Assembly (NCBI GenBank): GCA_029448655.1
Contig: JACCLO010000003.1
Location: 1,178,001 to 1,242,000, forward strand
Direction of reading: 5' to 3'
Source: Wolfiporia cocos
Lineage: Eukaryota; Basidiomycota; Agaricomycetes; Polyporales; Phaeolaceae
Length of the DNA stretch: 64,000 nucleotides
Below are positions 1 to 12,524 of this stretch, piece after piece. A program made the translations under genes and the position numbers. The notes under the pieces were generated by a model. It did no database searches and was not told where the DNA came from. It was given only the letters and a program-made list of their open reading frames with translations. Each line of letters opens with the position of its first letter. The stretch's first letter is position 1.

Positions 1-3000
1 ACGTCTGCGGAACAGCCTGCGTCGTCCTCTGTTCCAGCTAAACGTACCCGCGAGTCAGGCAAGGGGAAGGGCAAGGAGACATCGGACGAGCCGCGAGCGA
101 GCAAGAGGTGCGTTCTGCCGCGTATCTACGGCACCGCGTGAGATCTGACGGTTTCCATAGAGCGCGTCGGTCCACATATCCCGCAAGCTCTGCGCTGACC
201 ATCAACGAGCCCGCTAAGGATCTCAAAGGCAAGAAGCGCGCAGTTCCAGAGAGCCACTCATCAGAAGAGGAGAACTCGTCATCTGCCGCCAGCAAGCGAC
301 TGAGACCATCAACAAGCGCATATTCCCTTCGTTCCAGGGAAACACATTTCTCATTCGATATGACCAAGAAGACGAGGTATGTCGTGACCGCAGCAGCTCG
401 CACGCATTCGCTGACAAGCAGCAGAGCCACCCCCAGCAAAGGTAAATCAGCGGCTAAGGCTAAGGCTGTGGCCGCTACAGCCACATCATCACGGAGAGAC
501 GATGCCGATGTTGAGATGGCCGAGGCAGCCTGCACCCAGCCAGAGCCTGAACAACATAACGAGAAGAGTGACGACCTCGATGAACGGGAGGAAGTTGAGG
601 AAGGAATCGAGGAAATCTCTGACAATGACGATGACGAGGATGAGCCGCATGATGAGGATCACAGAGATCTGGCGAGAGGGGCTGGCGACGCCTTTGACGA
701 GTCGTCTGCTATGGCGATCTTTGGCGATTTCCGTCAACTTGGGTCATACATGATGGGCCTTTCCGGCCGCCTGAAGACGATGCTCAATAATATCAAACCA
801 ACGGCAGAACCGACCCTTCGCCTCGTCACACTCCAGGAGCTCAGTGAATTACTCAGCATCAGTACTGAGGACACACTCGCAGGATCCTTCCAGGTAGAGT
901 CTTTCATTCGAGAGCTGGTTCGTATTCTCGGTGGCACCGGAAATGACCCCGAGGATGACGATGAGGAGCCGCAAGACGTTGACGAAGACGCAGCGCTTGC
1001 AGCCGCACTGGCGATGAGCGCCGGCGGGACGTATCAAGGCGATGAGAATCCAGAGGCGCAAGTTCTTGCGTGCAGATGTTTGGCGAACCTGATGGAGGCG
1101 TTGCCCGGTGTTGCGCATACCGTTGTCTATCACGGCGCTATACCTGTCCTGTGTAGCAAACTAATCGACATCTCTTACATAGACCTAGCAGAGCAGACGC
1201 TCAGCGTGAGTCTGGTGCATTTCGTTGACACCAGGGTAACCTTAATTCTTGTTCATTTGCAGACCCTCGAGAAGATATCCGAAGAGTTCCCAAGCTCTAT
1301 CGTCAGAGAAGGCGGCCTGGCCGCACTTTTGAACTACCTCGATTTCTTCTCAATAGCAGTGCAGAGAACCGCCCTTCAAGCTGCCTCCAACTGCTGCCGA
1401 AATATCTCTCCCGAACATTTCCCTATGATTCATGGTGTATGGCCCATCATCCGCAACTGTCTCGGTTACGGCGACCAACGACTAGTCGAGTTCGCGTGTT
1501 TGTGTGTCATCCGGGTCGTTGACGCATATTACCGCGCGGCTCCGGACAAGCTGGAGGTTCTAATCGACACTGACCTCATCAGAGCAGTGAACCTGCTTCT
1601 TCTTCCTTCTGGCGGATCGCCTTTGGTCGCTGCGAGTACATTCACTTTGCTTCTGCGGGCTCTTGCCACAGCAGCTCGCGCTAGCGCTAAAATTACGCTA
1701 GTGCTACTGGAGGCCGGTTTCGTAGATACGCTGTACCAGATCTTGACAGGTGTATTGCCACCGTCATCCGAGGACGGTGAGGAGCAGGGTGATGCTGCTG
1801 GCGGGCAAGGCCTAGGCGGTGGCTTAGCCGACATGACAGTTATGGAGAATCTTGCACACCGTCCGAAAGATCAAGTTGAGGAGGCGCTCAGTCTGATATC
1901 CGAGCTCATGCCACCCTTGCCCAAAGGTGAGTTTGTACGTAATTGACCTGCTACATTCCCGCTCACTATTCCGTATCGTAGATGGTGTCTTCGACAACAA
2001 GGCCTACTCTGAAAAGTCTCTGACCAGGATGGTCAAAGCTCGTGCAAAGGCAGATCGTACAGCAGCACGACAGGCCGCATATGCAGCCGAAGTTGGTGCG
2101 GTGCATGGTTCTCTCCCTGAAGCATCAGGCTCCTCGGCCTCTGTGCCCCTACCGGAAGATGCCTCAGCGCCTGACGCTAGTGTCGGAGACTCGCAGTCGA
2201 TACCTGATCCTGACGAAGTGCCCCCTGCTGTGCCGCCGAAAGAGACAACACCAGATCGTACTGAGCTGTTGCGCTCTAAGCCTGAGGTGGTAGGACGTTT
2301 CTTGCATCTTATGGTGCCCATCCTCGTGGATGTATATGCGGCGAGCGTCATCACACCTGTGAGGACCAAGACCCTTACGGGATTGCTGAAAGCTGTGAGC
2401 TTTTTGGGCGGAGAGGAGCTTAGCCGTGTGTTCAAGGTATGTGATACTGCTGTCTCCTTGCTACCATCATGCTGATCTTCGCTCGTAGTATGTCCCTGTG
2501 GCTAGTTTCGCATCCTCCATCTTGTCATCTAAAGACCATCCGACTCTGGTCATCGGCGCGCTACAACTTGTCGACATTTTGCTAAGCAAAGTACCCGGAG
2601 AATACAAGCCTGTTTTCAGGCGCGAAGGAGTCCTTCATGAGGTGGAATCTCTGGCAGCTCGTCCCTTGATATCTTCGAAGGCAAAAGAGAAAGAGAAGAA
2701 TAAAGGCAAGGATGCCTTGGAAGCACCTGTGCTGCCACCGGAAATGCCTATGCCTATTGCTGCGATGACTGCCTCACTTCCGGGATACAAGAAGCTTTCA
2801 TCTCTTTCCGTCGATCCCGACGATATCATCACTTTGCGATCGCGAGTTATTCAGTTCAAATACTTGAACAATAACGACGAGGGCAGCTCTGACGACCTTT
2901 TCGCTACCTTGCGGCGCCTGGTGGACCAAACAGTAGATCGAGGTGCAACAGAGAAGGACATGATGGCCTCCCTTCACGAGATTGCGGGACTGTTTGCGTC

Positions 3001-6000
3001 ACCCCATACCTCAGTGTCAAGTTTCGAGTTGCTGCAAAGTGGACTCGTGGAAGGACTTCTTCGTTTTACAACAGAAGACGGATGGACAGGCATGTTTTAT
3101 CCCTTCTGTCTGCATTTGTAGCTCATAGGTTTCGTCGTAGTGAGCGTTGCCCGCCGCCAGGAGATCTTTTTCACTTCGTTCACAACCCGGAGAGGCAAGG
3201 TCCCACCTGGCTCCCCGAGCCCTCTGGCAACCTTCGTCAAGAAATTGCAGGAGAGCTTGACTAGAATGGAGTCATTTGAAGTGGTCACTGTGGCACAAAG
3301 CTCAGATGGTCGGTGCTGTTAATACTACCCTTACATACGTCGCTCATGTTCTGGTGCAAGTAGATTCAAAGCGGAGCTCTCCGTCATTACTTGCTCGGCA
3401 ACTTCGTCTTCGTCTGGTTGCAGCGGAAGATTCAGATGTACCCAAGGGCCTCAGCAACATTGTAGTGTCCATCCATGCGATCGCCACTTTCCAGGCTCTC
3501 CATGACTATCTGCGCCCACGAGTGGCCGGGTTGTTGCCCAGCAGTTCCAGGTTATCTGGCATGCTCGCTGCTCTGGCAGCTTCTGGATTCGCGCCACCGC
3601 CCTCTCTCAGGGGTGGTGCAGATCTTCCGGGCAAGAGTACACCTGCGCCTGCAGATCCCTCGTCGACCGCCAGTATAAACCGTCGTCGCAGTCTTCGACT
3701 CAGCGCTAAGAAGTCCGCAGCGGGCGACGCTGACGGGGCATCGGAGACTTCGGCTGCTGCACAGTCATCCGCTCAAGCTACCGAAGAAACGTCGGCATCT
3801 ACCACACTGGCCCCTGCTCCCAGTGAGGCTCCTCTATCTACATCGGCGCCAGATAGCACCTCGAGTGGTTCTACTGTTCATGAGGCAGAATTTGCTGCTG
3901 AATTCACGGACGATGAGGTGGACGTTGATGCGGAGGTGCGTTACTAGAATTGACTGGAGTTCAGATTATTAACATTGCTGCTAGGTGTTGGAAGACGAGG
4001 AACATCCGCATGATCCAGAATCAGATAAGACCATCACTGTATCTGTAGGGGATGGTGCGTCCGATTTAACCACTAGAAATTAGCTGTACACTCACAATAA
4101 TCTGCAGACGGTTCCAAAGTCGAGGCTCAGACGCCAGAAGGAACAAGAGTGCCTACACCAGCGCCTGCCAAACCACGTTCCACAGCCCCTGCATCTCGCG
4201 GATCGTCAGGTTCCTCGTATGCTGCTGCTGTCAAGGCAAAGCCGAACGACTGGCACTTAGAATTTTTCATGGAAGACCACAAGCTCCCTCTGGATTTGAC
4301 AATCTACGGTGCCGTCCATCAGCATGAAGGACGGAAGAAATCCGGAACGGCAGTCTCCCCGAGCATGATCTGGCAAGGTGTGTACACCGTCAAATTCAAG
4401 AAGGTACCCGGACCGGCGCCCTCGCCAGAAGGTATGTGTCCCCGCTTCGTGCGAGAATGTACTTACTGATTGGAGCGGTTGTTCTAGGCCGAAGCGATGA
4501 ACTTGGGGCTAGGAGTCGATCACCCGGCCCAAGCTTATCATCACTTCCGGAAGATGCTCCTCATGGGAAGATTCTGCGCTTGTTGCGGGTCCTATACAAG
4601 CTGAATGCGCAAGAAAGCGAACGACAACTTGTACCGCCTTCAACGAGGGTGCTACCTGAGTCTGCCTTCGTAAACAACAAGCTCACTGCGAAGTTGACAC
4701 GCCAGTTGGAGGAACCTATGATTGTAGCGAGGTATGTTTTGCTCAGGGCATTCAAGGAAGCATGTATTCACGTCAGCAACCTCCCTCTAGCTCCTGCTTG
4801 CCAGACTGGGCCCTCGACCTCCCGCAGCACTTCCCCTTCCTGTTCCCGTTCGCCACCCGCTATAACTTCCTGCAGTCGACGTCATTTGGCTATGCGCGCC
4901 TGATCTTGAAGTGGCAGAGCCAACAAAGTCGAGGACAGGACAGCTCGCGAAGAGACGAAGGCGTCGGCTTCCTTGGCCGTCTGCAGCGCCAGAAAGTTCG
5001 GATATCAAGACAGCACATATTGGAATCAGCTGTCAAGGTCTTCGAGCTGTACGGCTCCTCCTCGTCAATCCTCGAGGTCGAATACTTCGAGGAGGTTGGT
5101 ACCGGCCTGGGACCTACTCTAGAGTTCTATTCCCTTGTGTCCAAGGAGTTCGCAAGAAAAGATCTCAAAATCTGGCGAGATGCTGACCCACTCATGTCTG
5201 GCACTTACGTTCACCATCCTGTTGGCTTGTTCCCTGCCCCCATCAGTCCAGCTAGTCTTGGTAATGACGGAGGACAGTGAGTATTTATGCTGTTACTTTA
5301 CTTCAGCAGCAACTGATAAGACGTGCGAACAGCAAACGAACACATATTTTCCGTGTAATCGGGCAGTTCGTCGCAAAGGCGTTGCTGGACTCTCGCATCA
5401 TCGATCTGTCATTTAACAAGGTTTTCTTGAAGCTAGCGCTCGGAGAGGAGGTTCCGTTGACGGTTGACACGCTCAGGGTATGTGTTACGCTGTCTGCCTG
5501 TTGTATTGAATCGCTAATGGCTTTTCAGCGAGTGGACCCCGATCTTGCCACTTCGCTTGCCAAGATTCAGGACTTCGCGATGACGAAGACTCAGAACGAC
5601 AAGGTAAATATCAGTCGCCATATATGCAATCCACACAGCGGAGCTGACTCTATGTAGCTCCTTCGCAAGCTGGGAGTTGTCGGTGATATTCAGGTTGAAG
5701 ATCTCGCGCTTGATTTCACTATACCTGGGTATGACATCGAGATCAGGGTAAGAATTTCGACTCAAATCGATCGCTTCTTACTGAGTTTCTTCGCAGCCCG
5801 GAGGCCGTGATACTGCTGTGACATCGGAGAATGTCAGCGAATACATCTACGAGGTCCTCGATGCCATTATCGGCAAGGGCGCACAGCTGCAGGCAAAGGC
5901 ATTCCGGGAAGGATTCTCGAAGGTCTTCCCTATTACTGATTTGCAGGCATTCACCACCGATGAGCTTGTGATGCTATTTGGCAATTCAGAGGAAGATTGG

Positions 6001-6465
6001 AGTCCTGAAAGTGAGTCGTTCAGTACATAAATGAGATGCGACGGTGCTCATGTTTTCATCCAGCCTTGAGTGAGGCGCTGAAAGCGGACCATGGCTTCAA
6101 CGTTGAGAGCAGAGCAATCCGCGACTTGTTGGAGATCATGTCAGAATTTGACGGTCCCTCTCGTCGAAGCTACCTACAATTCATCACCGGCAGTCCCAGA
6201 CTACCTATTGGTGGTACGTACTCTTCGTCGCAGCTCTCCGACCGCAGCAGTGACTAATATCGACGCAGGCTTCCGCGGCCTAAACCCGCCCTTGACGGTC
6301 GTGCGCAAGCCGCACGAGGCGCCGCTCACGGCAGATGACTATCTGCCCAGTGTCATGACTTGCGTCAATTACTTGAAACTTCCCGAGTACTCATCCAAGG
6401 CAGTAATGAAGGAGAAGCTCCACATAGCAATGAGCGAAGGCGTCGGCAGTTTCCACTTATCATGA
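1..6465 (+). CDS. ufd4: HECT-type E3 ubiquitin ligase, UFD4/TRIP12 family (5' end outside window)
   Basis: This gene encodes a HECT ubiquitin ligase of the ubiquitin-fusion-degradation type, which takes ubiquitin from an E2 onto a cysteine and passes it to substrates. About 1,870 residues are visible and the start lies upstream. A disordered Ser/acidic N-terminal part is followed by armadillo-like helices (about 700-1950 nt), a low-complexity middle, and a HECT domain from about 4790 nt containing [20 protein letters not shown]. The catalytic cysteine lies in the C-terminal motif [12 protein letters not shown] (near 6360), and the stop is at 6463-6465. I place 16 introns: 108-160, 1206-1262, 1927-1981, 2437-2488, 3090-3140 (GC donor), 3309-3363, 3936-3984, 4055-4107, 4432-4487, 4732-4790, 5277-5332, 5478-5528, 5604-5657, 5748-5796, 6011-6063 and 6214-6268. 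A further possible 45-nt intron at 377-421 keeps frame. No disabling mutation is seen. Family identity is confident; exact exon edges are inferred. Confidence 0.95.
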
Positions 6466-6720
6466 ATTCCACTCTGTATTTTGCTACCACTGTGCTTCTA
6501 TTGCTGTGTTTCTACATAGACTTCCCAACCAGAGACACTATTATGTTGCGACTCACATGTAGATGACATACACTGTCGTCGATATATACTCTATGCACAA
6601 ATTTCGCAAGGGCCTTTGTGGGCGCCTGATCGATCATTTGTTGCTGACAAAGCGCTCGATCGAGTGAAGTCCCGCGAATCCATTGCTTCGGTCAGTCTGT
6701 TTCCGTACAGCTCGACCACC

Positions 6721-7306
6721 ATGTCCAAGCACCACCCCGGTATGTGCTCCTCGTTACTTACGGCAGTTCTTAGGGTTCACAAATGTATGCAGATTTGATT
6801 ATGTGCAGGCGGCAGCCTGGCATCGGTGAGTAGCCAATATGGTACGCACCGACCTCGACTTACCGTCTCAAACAGCCATCGGACGTCTTTGTGAAAAGTG
6901 CGACGGCAAGTGGTGAGCGTATTCCTTGATATTGTGTAGCAGCCCATGCTTACGACCATATAGCCCTGTCTGTGACTCCTACGTACGCCCAGAAACGCTG
7001 GTGCGCATCTGTGACGAGTGCAACTTCGGTACTTACGGTGGACGGTGCATCATCTGTGGTTCGCCTGGTGCGTTATGCGCTCCTGTCCGTCTGGCATTGA
7101 CTGACAGAGCGACACAGGTATCTCAGATGCATACTACTGTGCAGAGTGCACTAGGTTAGAGAAGGACCGCGACGGCTGCCCGAAGATCGTGAACCTCGGT
7201 GCAAGTCGGACGGACCTGTTCTATGAGAGGCGTCGCCTAGGTGCGTCGTGTGTGCGTGTCTCCTGCTGAAGCTTACACGTCGTCCGCAGGATTCAAGAAG
7301 GGATAG
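6721..7306 (+). CDS. rds3: PHD finger-like SF3b subunit PHF5A/Rds3
   Basis: This 110-residue protein belongs to the SF3b complex of the U2 snRNP, which helps recognise the intron branch point in the nucleus. Spliced exons give a protein starting [16 protein letters not shown] and ending [12 protein letters not shown], exactly the length usual for this very conserved family. The zinc-binding CxxC pairs are present: CEKC, CPVC, CDEC, CIIC and CAEC. Exons read 6721-6739, 6793-6825, 6876-6912, 6964-7067, 7118-7240 and 7290-7306; all introns are GT-AG and about 49-53 nt. It lies 255 bp downstream of the UFD4 stop on the same strand. The ATG at 6721 is fixed by the conserved N terminus. Confidence 0.97.
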
Positions 7307-8102
7307 GCCGTTGTGCCACTACAATCTTGTTGCCCGCTGTACTCTTGTATCATACCCATGTCATTGTATCATATGTCCATATAAGATTGCCGTTCTCTGC
7401 AATCTTCTGGTTTCTCGCTGCAGTCCAGTTTGAGTCGACCACTCGCGCATATTCGGCACGGCAACATATCAAGGATTACTGCATCCGGATTGATGCCATT
7501 GCGAGTTGCAGACTATTGCGCGATCTATTCTATGCGACTATGCGAGGTTGAAACATGTCTGCTCGCGAAACGCGAAAGAAAAAGATTTCAGAGCAGGTTA
7601 TGTAAGATAAGGGTATGAAAATGTAAGACTATATCGGGTGTCTAGTGCCATAGGGTTAGGGTTAGCGCAGTGCGGAGACCAAAAAAAATGGCCCGCCCAG
7701 CCCGAGGGCCGAAGCGGGACAGGAAAATATTGAGACGGTGCATGAGCCGAAGCCCATACAAACCGTAGGTCCCCCCTGCGGACATGGTCGCCGTGCTATG
7801 AGTGGCCCCCACGGCCCACACCCCCGGGTAGGTGAAGGGGGATGTGCCATCAAGGTAAGTATGAGGTGTTCAGGCGGGCAGCCACCCCTTTATATATAGA
7901 ATGCTATGTGTGCACGGACCAATTTAGGGCGGGGGGACCACGCGCGCCATTCATTACTATGGCCCGAATACGCGTACGCTTACTTACTGCTCATAGAAAA
8001 ACCATACAGAAGTATGTAAGCAAGTCTTGAGATCTGTATTGTACAATTTGTAGCGGTAGCAACACTGTGGCAGCAAGATTGCCACACCTACGTGCCACAA
8101 TC
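7307..8102. other. Intergenic, with a GC-rich insert and telomere-like repeats
   Basis: No gene is seen between PHF5A and the end of the first GRDP-like gene. At 7651-7665 the sequence runs through about two and a half TTAGGG units, followed by a short A tract and a GC-rich block (7690-7830) unlike its surroundings. The two genes converge here, so the stretch should hold both 3' ends. Confidence 0.5.
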
Positions 8103-11100
8103 TTACCCGCCTCCACATCCTCCTCCTCCTCCTCCTCCTCCGCCACCGCCACCACCTCCACCACAGCCACCTCCACTACACCCCCCTCCGCCGCCGCATC
8201 CTCCATTTCCACAGCCAGAGTAACCTCCACTCAGAATGCAGGTGCCGCCGCCGCCATCATATCCTCCACCTCCGCCACATATGCCACCTCCTTCTCCGCC
8301 AGACACGTTGCCGACACTCGCGCCGTTGTTAGCAACGCTACACGCGCCCGCACCCTGTTCGTCTGCTCATAAGCTGCTGACATGAAATGAGGGCCCGGTA
8401 CCCACCACCGCGCACTGTGAATCTCTTCCTACGTCCATCTCAAATACCGCTGGATTACTCAGAACGACACAGTCTCCGACCGCTCCGCGATGGAATGGGA
8501 CAGGAGTCAGGTACAAACGCTGGTGTTCAAACCATCGTTGGTACAAGATGGCTTCCCTACTGGTGCTGTTTGGAGTATAAACCTCAGCTTTCTCTGAGTT
8601 CATCAGCCAGCACGGTGGGTTCGGCCTTCTCGAAGCTGTTAATCTTAGCGTCCGCATACTCTGGAGTTTCAGCTTCAGGCCTCTTTGCTTCCAGGTTGGT
8701 CACCTGTGCTTGTACTGAGTGATCTCTGTTGAAGTCGTTCATCCTCGCTTCTCCGTTGTCGTCTCCTCTCTTCTTTTCGTCGCGATTGCGGCGCTTTTCC
8801 ATGATTTTCTCGCGCTTCGTATGCGCTTCGTCGAATTTTTGCTTACCCTTCCAGCAGTGTGTCACATTCACGTGTATCAGGTTGTGGCGACTTGGGTGTG
8901 TTGCGAGAACTGCGTCGAATCGCTCCTTACCTTGCGGCGGCGACAGTTCTTGAGATACCGGTTTAATTTTCGCTTTTAAAACAGCTGACAGACTTCTTAG
9001 GCGCTGCCCGATCGTCTTTCCAGGCAGTGGACAGCCGCAATGCATGTAAGGGACGCCGAATCGATCCTAAGGGAAACTGTCTTAGACAGGAACACGATGG
9101 ATGATGCGGGCAAAAGCCAACCTGCCATGCTCGACAAGTCTTGTCCAAAGATGATGCGAGGTAGCTCTCCTCGACTTTATCGTCACTGACCATGCACGTC
9201 AGTCATCGGCACAGCGATACCAGTATCAGCAGCGAAATGGCAACGCACTGATCGATATAACGATTCAGGTACTGTTTGCAGTCTCTAGCATATTGCCTGG
9301 CCATGAGCTGGTGAGAGTGCCACACAAGATCAATATCCAGCGTAGGAACGAAGAGCGGCGCATCCGACGTAGTCATCAGATCCAAAAATCTATGAGGTTG
9401 TCTATCAGTGGACGATTCCCTCCCTTACAGATGTGATGACGCCCTCACGCATGATATCTGGCAAGCGCGTGATCGAGTACGACCTCGTCCTCTCCGTCGA
9501 ATGCACCAGGGTCCAGCCACCCGAAGTATTTCATCTTGTCAATAAAGGATCCTTGCCGGAGAACCTATTACGGCTGTAGGTCAATCCTTTGTCTGTCTAA
9601 CTGTGAGATGCTAAGCGTACAGCTCCAACCAGGTCTACTGAAAATGGTCGGTCGTCGATATATGCGCTCAATATCCTATTGAATCTAAGAAGACCCGCGA
9701 TGAGTCCAACAGTCGAATGCCGTAATTTTCTGTTGGAACTTACGTGCGTCGACCGTGGATGCTACTATGCATGAACGTTGCAACGTACTTGGGAACCTCT
9801 TTGACGGAATTGTTCAGCTTGTTATGAAGTCTGGTCCTCCACTGTTGTTCTGAGACATCCTGTGATTGACCGCTCGTCAGCGAGCACACACGGAATCAGC
9901 GCGCAGTATTCACCAACGGTCCGCACTTGAATTCCCACAGACCCAGTATGCTGTCTTTGTAGCGTTTGGCCCGCTCAGCATTCTTCGTATTGATATGGGT
10001 GTGTAGAGTCCCGCTATCGATTCAGAGTCGAGCTATCAGCACTTGACTCAGGTTACCACATTCTGACGCACGCAAGATAAGTCTCAAGATCCATTGCAAT
10101 GGCAGGTTCCTTGTCCAAAACCGAGAAACGCGCCGCAGTCAAGTCCCTGAGGAATTTCGCGAGTCCAAGGCTTTCTTTTGTTATCCAATGGCCGCAATTG
10201 TAGCACGTCACCTGGAATTTGGGCTGTGCATACCCGGTGGCCGTCTTGGTCAGATAGGCTGCAGGACCGTGAGTCAGAAGCGTGTGCAGCGGTGTACGTT
10301 ACACTTACGCGCTCTAGTGCTGTGTCCACATATCGGGCAGGCGCACTTCCTGTGCGTGGTCTCTGCAGCCGCTTGGATGGGGTCGAATTTCGTCTTTGTG
10401 TGCGCTTCCCAGGCCTGCTCGCGTTCCGGCGTGGCCATCGGCATACCCTTCTCCGCCGATGCCTTTGCGTGCCGGATCAGAATCTGCCATGTATATGTGA
10501 GCAGATATTGCTTACGATTGCCGGTAATAACAAGTCTCCCAGAGGTTTGAGCCGTCGCATCAGGGGGACGCGCTCGCAATCCTCTGTGTACCATCTGATG
10601 CACGTGCAGCGGGATTAGTGAATGTGAAGATCGTGTTTGACCGGACCCGACTCACGCAGGATTGAGCATGTATGTGTGCCACACCATCACGACGTCCAGC
10701 GGTGGAAACTCGGTCTTTACCCAGCTGTCAGGCCTGCCCGGGTCTTCTCCCTTGACATGTTCGACCCATCTTTGGAATCTGTGTGAATTCGGTTCGTTGT
10801 TCAACTCATGTGGCCACGAGCGATGGTGAGCGGTTGAGGTGGTAAGACTGACCGGTCCACGGCTAAGCCCACAAACCATACCCATCGCTCGGTTGGATCC
10901 AGGGCATCGACAATCGGAGGGAAATTCAGGTTTTCGTTTGACTCCACCCGCGTTCGCAGATGCTTAAAGTATCTCAGGAGCGTCAAGTGGGCCTTGAGCA
11001 GCTGATTAGGCACAAGTGGGGCAGGCGGGGTCGCACCCCCAATTGGGAGTACACTAGCAACACATGGTCTTGTTTGTAATGCATGTGAGGAGGACGCTAC

Positions 11101-11154
11101 TGGATCAGGAGAGTAAGGCGGAGGAAGGTCATTGAATTCGTAGTCTTCAGCCAT
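8103..11154 (-). CDS. GRDP-like (DUF1399) protein with glycine-rich C-terminal tail
   Basis: Multi-exon gene of the glycine-rich-domain-containing protein family, best known from plants; its molecular activity is not established. The N terminus reads MAEDYEFNDLPPPYSPDP. Conserved pieces follow in order: DVVMVWHTYMLNP, a CPIC pair and a CYNCGHW zinc-like motif, then VPTLDIDLVWHSHQLMARQY, the family signature, and MHCGCPLPGKT. The last exon encodes a tail almost entirely of glycine with scattered cysteines, ending at TAA (8103-8105). The corresponding DNA at 8107-8290 is a CCT/CCG-rich simple repeat. The intron after PAI (around 10510-10460) must use an AAG acceptor, since the nearer CAG would leave only about 32 nt. 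A second paralog lies 4.7 kb away on the same strand and a broken third piece at 60628-60868. The ATG at 11154 is preferred over one at 11169 because it opens the conserved PPPYSP segment. Confidence 0.8.
8107..8290 (-). repeat. CCT/CCG-rich simple repeat encoding poly-glycine tail
   Basis: The plus strand is a run of CCT, CCG and CCA triplets. Read on the minus strand it is the glycine/cysteine-rich end of the GRDP-like protein. Length variation is expected here. Confidence 0.8.
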
Positions 11155-11219
11155 CGCTGAAAGCGTCAAAGGAGGAAGAGGGAAAGATAAAGCGACTAGA
11201 TATGCAGACTAGCGATCCG

Positions 11220-11226
11220 CTTTATA
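11220..11226 (-). promoter_or_regulatory. TATA-like box upstream of the first GRDP-like gene
   Basis: On the minus strand the sequence reads TATAAAG about 65 nt upstream of the proposed ATG at 11154. Position and sequence fit a TATA box; nothing else supports it. Confidence 0.4.
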
Positions 11227-12524
11227 CCACACAGGTGAATGTTCCCGGGAATGCTGTGCCACTAGTGCCGTGTGGCCCAGAGGGCTGCTTCCACACTTTC
11301 GGGATCGCGCACGATCGCCTGTGACTTTCAGCGATAATCACCTGCATCTTATTGCATCAGAATTTAACCGCTCCCCTGATCTGAGCCAATTGTCTCGGAA
11401 ACCTCTTTAATCCGAATGATAGTTGGGAATGCAGAGCGTTGACCTGAGCGCTAAGCGCTGAGCACGAAACCGCTTACCCCGCCATTGGATGATCGCCAGT
11501 CAGGGAAGGTAGGCTTCTTAGCGTGGGAATGAAAACATACGACCCTTGGCAAGCAGGACCAATGTCGCCACACTCGAAGCGGGAGCGCGCGCTTTTCATA
11601 TCTTCGGCGTCCGCATGCAGATCATAATGCGCTACGCCAGCTGCCACTAAAAAGGATATCTGCGTCTATCAGCCGGTATCGTATTGCACAGCACCGCGAC
11701 TAGGAGCAGAGAATCACTGGCCGCGGAAAGAAATGACCAGAATCTAACCGTTACTCGGTTTCGGCCACGAGAGCTCATGCACATGTCCGCGGCAGGCCGC
11801 AGCTCAGCACAGCATCATTCGAGCACGCTCCCTATTGCTGTCCGTAAATTTATCAGCTACTAGATAATTGCCGAAATTCTGGGACGTGGACGCGACGTGC
11901 GATGCAAGCGACAAGCTGGACTGAGCGTACGCGTGTACGGTCACGGACACGGTCCATCACGCATCTTAGTATGGCATCTTGTCACATTGCCGTACAGTCG
12001 AATCGGGGCGTTCGCAGCCGGTAGATTCGAGATTCATGACATTCGAGCTGTAAGGTCGTGCGCACGCGCTCTGAAGGCTGCAGAGTGGTGGTATTCGGGC
12101 GGTAGGTCGCCAAAACAATAATGCCTCGCATGCAGTAAAATCGAATTGTGGTCATCAGTGACGATGTGCACATTGATGTGGCCTTGTAGTACTCGGACGG
12201 TCGGGTATCGAGTAATTCATCTATGCCAGCCACAGAGGCTGCCGGTAACGCATCCTTCTTGCATATCGAACGTCGACACCCTGTTCTCGCAGAGAATGGT
12301 TTGCGTAACGGCACATCATTACATTTGGTATGCTCTCATGCTCACAATAACAATATCACCTTGGTGAAGGCATCATAGCTAGTCACTGTGGCCAGCCGTG
12401 CGCTTGGACACAGCGAGTCTATTGTGTTTGCCCACAATGTGGCCACGTCGCCAAGCCTCGATGGTATGTACTAATCACGTATCCTCCCGTAACATTATCG
12501 CCGATCAGTGACCCAATCATCCTA
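11227..12524. other. Long intergenic stretch, no gene recognised
   Basis: I see no spliceable or conserved open frame in this 1.3 kb. It is the upstream region of the first GRDP-like gene and ends at the left terminal repeat of a DNA transposon. Confidence 0.5.

Noticed and set aside
38..625. Long minus-strand frame opposite the UFD4 N-terminal region
   Set aside because: Antisense to a coding region supported by conserved protein and introns; no recognisable motif.
8067..8372. Plus-strand Ser/Thr-rich frame
   Set aside because: It is the reverse reading of the glycine-rich tail of the GRDP-like gene, produced by the CCT repeat.
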